The notes below the pieces were generated by a model. The model did no database searches, was not told the origin of the DNA, and worked only from the letters and a program-made list of their open reading frames with translations. A program made the translations under genes and the position numbers. A DNA stretch of 64,000 bases from Paracamarosporium sp. OC-R06-R3. Lineage: Eukaryota; Ascomycota; Dothideomycetes; Pleosporales; Didymosphaeriaceae. Where the stretch lies: positions 186,001 to 250,000 of the forward strand of contig JACVRA010000150.1 of assembly GCA_019828545.1 (NCBI GenBank). Direction: 5' to 3'. How positions within the stretch are numbered: position 1 is the first letter of the stretch; each line of letters opens with the position of its first letter. Positions 59,401-64,000 of this stretch are shown here, one piece after another.

Positions 59401-60650
59401 GTGTCAGAATATAGTTTAAGTTCGCCGTTTTCTCTGAGCGTACAGGACACTCGCCGCCAGCGTCGCGATCCATGACTTTGTATACGGTAGGCTTGTGGCC
59501 GCGAATGTCCGGATTTCGGCGTGCCAGTGTTGCTGTACGTCACACTGGTATCCCAGTAGATCATCTTGCCAACTTTTATGATTGGTGCTTCTTTTAGCAG
59601 TGACACTTCCGAGTGTCGTCTGCTGTCTGCCAAGCGCCGTTCGGCTACCAAGGACGTCTGCGGCTTTGCCATCTTGTTGTGAATGCCTTTTGGACGGATT
59701 GGTTGCCAGCACATCAACGCGGCAAACCAAGAGTCAAACTCTTCTTGCGTAGGCGGACGTAGGTAGACTTCGAGCTTGGAATTGTGTCCCACAACGTGTA
59801 TGTAGGCGGTGTAGGCCTCGGCATCGTATGCGCTCTTCACACGGCAGCCCCGCAGATCTGGGATCAGGGTCCGATGGTACGAAGTATCGCTCTTGGGCTC
59901 GTACACCAGGCTCCCGGCTTCCTCGTTGATGTAGCAGTAGGAAAGCGACCAGGGACTCGACTCGCCCCTTCGAAATGCCAGCATGCCCTGCATTTTCCCC
60001 TTGGTCGCACGCATCAACTTGAGGATTTTCCTGGCGTCCGAGGCCGGCACCGGCGAGACCCACGAGTCTGGCTGCTGCGCATTGGGGGAGAGCGAGGCAG
60101 CGACAGGCGAGGCAGCCCGTGCGGGCTGCTTGAGGATGCGGCTGCGGTTGTGGCTGTTAGAGCTTGTTGTGCGCGGCGGCGGCTGGTGGGCGGTGGGGGA
60201 AATGGTCGAGGGGTGGCCGATGGAGGTCACGACCGACTCCTCGAGGCTCTGGAAGTTGGACGAGGCGGTGCTGTGGACGGAGCCGATGCGATGGCGGTTG
60301 GCGACGAAGAGGTTGGGCGGCGACTTGTCGCGGGTGGAGCGCTCTTCCATGGTGCGGGTGCGCGGCCGCGTGTGCGAGTCCTTTGCATTGCGCAGGGCGT
60401 AGTCGGCGTCGCTTGGGTTTGGGCGGGCGACGAAGTTGCGCGAGGTGCTGGTGCGGGACGAGATGCTGTTGGAGCGCGGCGAGACGGGTGGGGACTGGTA
60501 CGGGGCATGGGCGATTGCGTTCTCTGGAATGGACTCGGGCGTCACGGCGCGGATGGTGTAGGCCTGCTCGTCCCACGGGCGGTCGGCGGGCTCTGGGGCG
60601 TCGCCCTCCCTGCGGCCGCGTCTGCTCTGTCTGGTGGGCGGCGGGTCCAT
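56422..60650 (-). CDS. RasGAP with PH and C2 domains, BUD2/CLA2-like, ~1,391 aa
   Basis: Two exons, 60650-57839 and 57785-56422, separated by a 53-nt intron (GTATGC..TTTAG), 1,392 codons. Order: a disordered Ser/Arg/Pro N terminus (1-200); a PH-like domain (KGKMQGMLAFRRGESSPWSL, LEVYLRPPTQEEFDSWFAAL); a second PH-like segment (RRWRRVSCTLRENGELKLYS); a C2-like segment (RMERSLFVRVIEARLMPP, YYIEILLDGETRARTMAKME); then the RasGAP domain. The arginine-finger motif LFRGNTLLTK lies near residue 804, and FLRFFVPAVLNPKLFGLLK leads across the intron into DHPKPRARRALTLIAKSLQG. In the family it stimulates GTP hydrolysis by a Ras-type GTPase (in yeast, Bud2 acts on Bud1/Rsr1 in polarity). The C-terminal 300 residues are low complexity and end with an alternating Lys/Asp and Arg/Asp run. 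It probably acts at the cell cortex. Confidence 0.9.
56536..56608. repeat. Imperfect KD/RD-coding hexamer tract in RasGAP tail
   Basis: TGTCCT and TGTCTT hexamers repeat on the plus strand. On the coding minus strand they give KDKDKDKDKGKEKDRDRDR. The tract lies in the disordered tail, where length variation between strains would be expected. Confidence 0.6.
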
Positions 60651-61502
60651 GATTGCGGGTGCTACAGATGCAACGGCGCACGTATCCGACGCCGTGACCT
60701 ATGGCAACCGCTGCCTGCGTCGCGCTGGCATTGACGGGTGACGGACCGCGCAGCAGGAACCCGGCCGGCTGAGGACGGCGTGCGATGAGAGACGGCTGTG
60801 GTGTTGCAGTTCGCGTGGCGCATCGTATGCTCGGCGGTGCGAGGGCGGGCGTGGGGGCGGCGGCGGGCGCGAGGCGGCGTTGTCACAACAGCCCGGCAGC
60901 GGCCTGGGGCATCACCAGGGCGAGGGGCGGCGACAGAGGCGGCGGCGGGCGGCGATGGGGATGTTGGAGGGCGTCGAGGTGCACCACGCCAAAGTGCCCC
61001 AGGATAACGACTTGGCATTGCAGCTAGCGGCGACGACGACTTGGGCCCCCTGCGCAGCCTGCAGCCTGCACCAGGCCTCTACCATCTGCCTACTCTGCAC
61101 TCTGCCATCTGGCTGCTCTGCCCTACTGCCCTCCTGCCCTGCTGCCCTGCTGCTCTACTACTCTCTAGGCCTGGTGCCCAGCCCGTCGTCAGTCCGCCGC
61201 CTAGTCTACCACTTCACGCACACCCACATGCAAGGGACAGCCGCCGTCGCTGAAAACCGTGATTAACAGTTGCACTCCGCTATCCAACAACTAATCTGCC
61301 TGCCAGCCCATGCCCTTTGCACTGTCTGAATGTAAAGCCAAAACTCAGCTAAAAACTCCATGGATATCGCAACAAGACCCGTGCTCCGTCCAACCAGCCC
61401 TCTGCTCTCAAGCCCCGTCAAGCATTACCTGTCCCTCTTCTCCTACACCCTTCGGCCAACGCCGTCGGCACAGACGTCCCAACATATACCCCCACCCACC
61501 TC
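60651..61502. other. Intergenic, RasGAP promoter region, GC-rich
   Basis: This is 0.85 kb between the RasGAP start and the stop of the upstream minus-strand gene. It is strongly GC-rich at 60.78-60.97 kb, with a CTGCCCT-type imperfect tandem repeat at about 61115-61160. Open frames on both strands overlap and have only GC-driven composition; none is called. Confidence 0.55.
61115..61160. repeat. Imperfect CTGCCCT tandem repeat
   Basis: Units of about 8-10 nt built on CTGCCCT recur five times (for example CTGCCCTACTGCCCTCC). They are non-coding and upstream of the RasGAP gene. Confidence 0.6.
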
Positions 61503-62581
61503 TCACTTGAACGGCGGCCGATCGGCAGCCGTCTCCTCCAAACTAACGGCACTCAGCGGCTGCGACCGTGCTCCGCTGAGATCGCCTGAGCCTGTTCTTC
61601 GCAAGGCCTGCCGCATCGTTTCAATCTGCAGTTCTCCACTGCCTCCCAGGGGGGGACTGTGCGTGCCAGGACCCGTAGGGCTGCCTGGACCCTTCTCCGA
61701 CGTGGCACCACTTCTCGGTGGAGAGGCGCTAAATCCACGTGACGACACTGGCGATCGCACAGGAGACGGTGATCGATTGGCCGTCGCCGATAGACTGATG
61801 AACTGCGTGGCATCGCGATCTGTCTCGGCGTGCTCGGCCTGTACGACATCTGCAAAGGAGATGAAGGACAAGCGCCGAGGATCAGTCGTGTCTACAGACC
61901 CATAGTTTGCACTCGGGGCAGCTTCGGATACGTCAGGGTGACTGAAGAGGGACGCCTCCTCATGCGCGAGCGACGGCGAATGTATCGAATCTGCAATGCT
62001 TCCTGCCACAGCCTGTACATGATTATGAGCTAAATCCTATGCAAGATGCGTGTACTGCCACTCACCGCTGCTGCAGGCTGGTGGGCCGCATGCATGACAA
62101 TCTCCACCTCGTCTGGGTTCAGATGGTCGTCTGTGATTGCCAGCGACGAAGCGTCCAGTGCTGCCGGTATGTGATCCTCTGTCTTGATGTGCGCGGGGAT
62201 TGCAGGCGATGGCTCAGGTTCCTGCACATTGCGTTCAAAGATCTGCGAGGATGCGGGAGAGTGCAGGCCGGGCGAGGACGAGCGGTTGATGCGGCGGTTG
62301 GGCGAGGCACCAATACCAGCTGGATACATGCGGGGGCTCCCGCGAGGAGAACGGTGGTCTGGCGGCGGCGACGTGGTCAGCGGTGGTGAAGGGAGCAGCG
62401 TCGGAGTGTGCGTCGTGGTGGTTGTAGGCTTGCTTGCCTCCTGCGAGTCCCCGTCCTTCTTCTTTCCAACCCCCAACAGCTTGCGCTTGCCTTTCGCCAG
62501 GAGACCTGGCTGGTCCTCTCCAACGTCTTTGCTCTCGATAGCGGGCGAGGCTTTCGCAGGCATAGCTTCGGCGGAACTCAT
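61503..62581 (-). CDS. Disordered Ser/Pro-rich hypothetical protein, ~341 aa
   Basis: Two exons, 62581-62066 and 62012-61503, are joined across a 53-nt intron (GTGAGT..TACAG, phase 0), giving 342 codons. I do not recognise a family. The product starts MSSAEAMPAKASPAIESKDV, has a Lys-rich patch (LLAKGKRKLLGVGKKKDGDS), then Thr/Pro/Ser-rich sequence with several SP and SPxR sites (SPRGSPRMYPAGIG, SSSPGLHSPASSQ), and a more conserved-looking segment across the splice (DDHLNPDEVEIVMHAAHQPA, then AVAGSIADSIHSPSLAHEEA). There is no signal peptide or membrane span. Composition suggests a phosphoregulated, disordered protein, possibly nuclear. The frame is open further upstream to another ATG at 62641, which would add 20 residues; the 62581 start is preferred because the extension is Arg/Ala-rich with no other support. 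Confidence 0.62.
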
Positions 62582-64000
62582 TGCAGCGTCCGGGAAAAGG
62601 CGCCGTCCTGCTGCGGGGGCTTGCTTCGTAACGGCGAACAACTGTCCTCAGTTGCGCTCCTCTCTGCTAATGCGATGCCGGGAACAGTCAACAGTGCTTC
62701 GGTGCAGTAGAGGCTTGCGCTGAAGGGCTCTGGCAGTGCTCGGTGACCAATTTGTTTAATCGAGGGGTAAAGCCCAAGTTGCTCGCGTCAAAGGGATCGC
62801 CGTGCCGCACAAAGTCCAGGCAATGCGGAACGAGTCGAGCGGAACGCTATCAAGTGCTGTCGAGTGTTGCAGTATGATGAGGACGGTCACTGAACAGCAA
62901 CAATCAAGGACGCAGCTGCGTTGCCGGTGCTCCAGCCGTCACGTGTGGCGCAAGTCTGATGACGTTGCCCGGCGATCCTGGGCTTGTTTTAGCTTCGCCG
63001 GAGCGATACAACCAGCCCCTTGCACATCCATTCTGTTCCTGATTGCACACATGAACTCGTCCGTTGCTCATTGGCTTTCGTCATCGTCAGGCTCTCCGCT
63101 GACCGAGTTGCTGCCCAGCTTCTGCTTGGAAGGTCCCTGCAGGAGATCACTGCTGTTCGCTGCGACTACCTGCCCATGAGCCTCGACACCATTACAACCA
63201 AACAAAAGCAAAAAATACCAGGGTGGGATTGCTATTTTCAACTCACCGTTGTCTCTCGCCCTTTTTGGGACGCCTGAGCACATTGAGACCTGGCCGAGGA
63301 TACAGTTGGTTCACATTAAGAGGGCGGTCCGCCGAAAGCACCTCGCGTATAGTGGCTGGTTCCACTAGTTATCAATACTCCCGAGCATCGCGAGGCATGC
63401 CAACTTTCATAAGCAACTAGATGACTGAAAGCTGAAAGAGTTTGAGTTTACGAATGGTTCATAGCAACGCCCGGCAACTTACCCTCGGCCAGGCCTACGC
63501 CACGCTCGCCTATCCCACATGGTTCTCGTATCAAGACAGGCCTCGTCGCAAAGCCTTCGGACTTCACCAGGCTGCGCAGCACCAACAACGCCGCCGATAG
63601 CAAAGATCCTATTCCCACCTACGATGCAGCTCACATCTGACCTAAATTGAGACGATTCATGAAAGAGCCTGCCGTTAACCGTGTCGTTGGGGAACCCTGA
63701 AGCCTTATTACCCCATCTTTAATATCTGCGCGCAAGAACCTAAAAGTGCCGTACCACACAATATCTGCCGACCTACCAATCGAGACAGAGAACGCATAAA
63801 CATTCAATAACTGCCGCCACAGAGCCCCGGCATTGTGCGTTACAGTTGATGGTCAGAAGAGACTCACGCCCCAAAACCGAGACCGGACAGGCTAATGTCG
63901 GCGCAGGCGCTGTGGCCCATTCGGTTGGATTCTGCAGGTCAAGCGAACAGTTGTTCTCAATGAGTTGAGTCCTGCTTGAACTCCCTCTTGTGCTTTGCTG
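62582..64000. other. Intergenic, right window edge
   Basis: About 1.4 kb without a supported gene. It includes the promoter of the preceding minus-strand gene. Open frames at 62802-63179 and 63223-63420 have no recognisable features. Confidence 0.5.

Noticed and set aside
60157..60734. Plus and minus frames overlapping the RasGAP N terminus
   Set aside because: They are shadows of the GC-rich coding exon on the other strand or frame.

Overview
The window is nuclear DNA of a filamentous ascomycete (Pezizomycotina; probably a Dothideomycete, though the class is an inference). The reasons are: genes interrupted by many short GT..AG introns (mostly 45-60 nt), gene families typical of that group (a C2H2 plus fungal-specific transcription factor, DHA1 drug transporter, AsaB/CmcJ-like oxygenase, DUF3638/DUF3645 giant protein), long GC-rich intergenic stretches, and no bacterial-style operons. 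I see no transposon, CRISPR array, rRNA or convincing tRNA.

Layout. 0-8 kb: a hypothetical minus-strand gene, a multi-exon hypothetical gene with an odd splice acceptor/stop (about 4.6-5.9 kb) and an F-box protein. 8-14.5 kb: a gene-poor, GC-rich stretch leading to a seven-exon C2H2/fungal_trans transcription factor (14.55-18.0 kb). 20.1-30.2 kb: one very large minus-strand gene whose eight exons join without a break into about 3,215 residues, an uncharacterised P-loop/DExH-like protein of the DUF6606-DUF3638-DUF3645 type. 32.4-41.4 kb: an accessory-looking block with an MFS transporter, a small membrane peptide, a GNAT acetyltransferase, an AsaB-like oxygenase, a short-chain dehydrogenase and a four-span membrane protein. 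43-63 kb: conserved housekeeping and regulatory genes, namely D-aminoacyl-tRNA deacylase, CCR4-NOT subunit Not3/Not5, a small C2H2 protein, an IFRD protein, a Cyp40-type cyclophilin, a BUD2-like RasGAP and a disordered hypothetical protein.

How the genes relate. Most are independently transcribed. Two divergent pairs share promoter regions: AsaB-like oxygenase with dehydrogenase (38.3-39.2 kb), and tRNA deacylase with Not3 (43.9-44.4 kb). The dehydrogenase and the four-span membrane gene converge with only 75 nt between their stop codons. The 32-41 kb block could be a small metabolic neighbourhood, but it has no polyketide, peptide or terpene synthase, so this stays a hypothesis. Exon borders were derived by hand from splice consensus, reading frame and family motifs; every joined model given as complete sums to a multiple of three.
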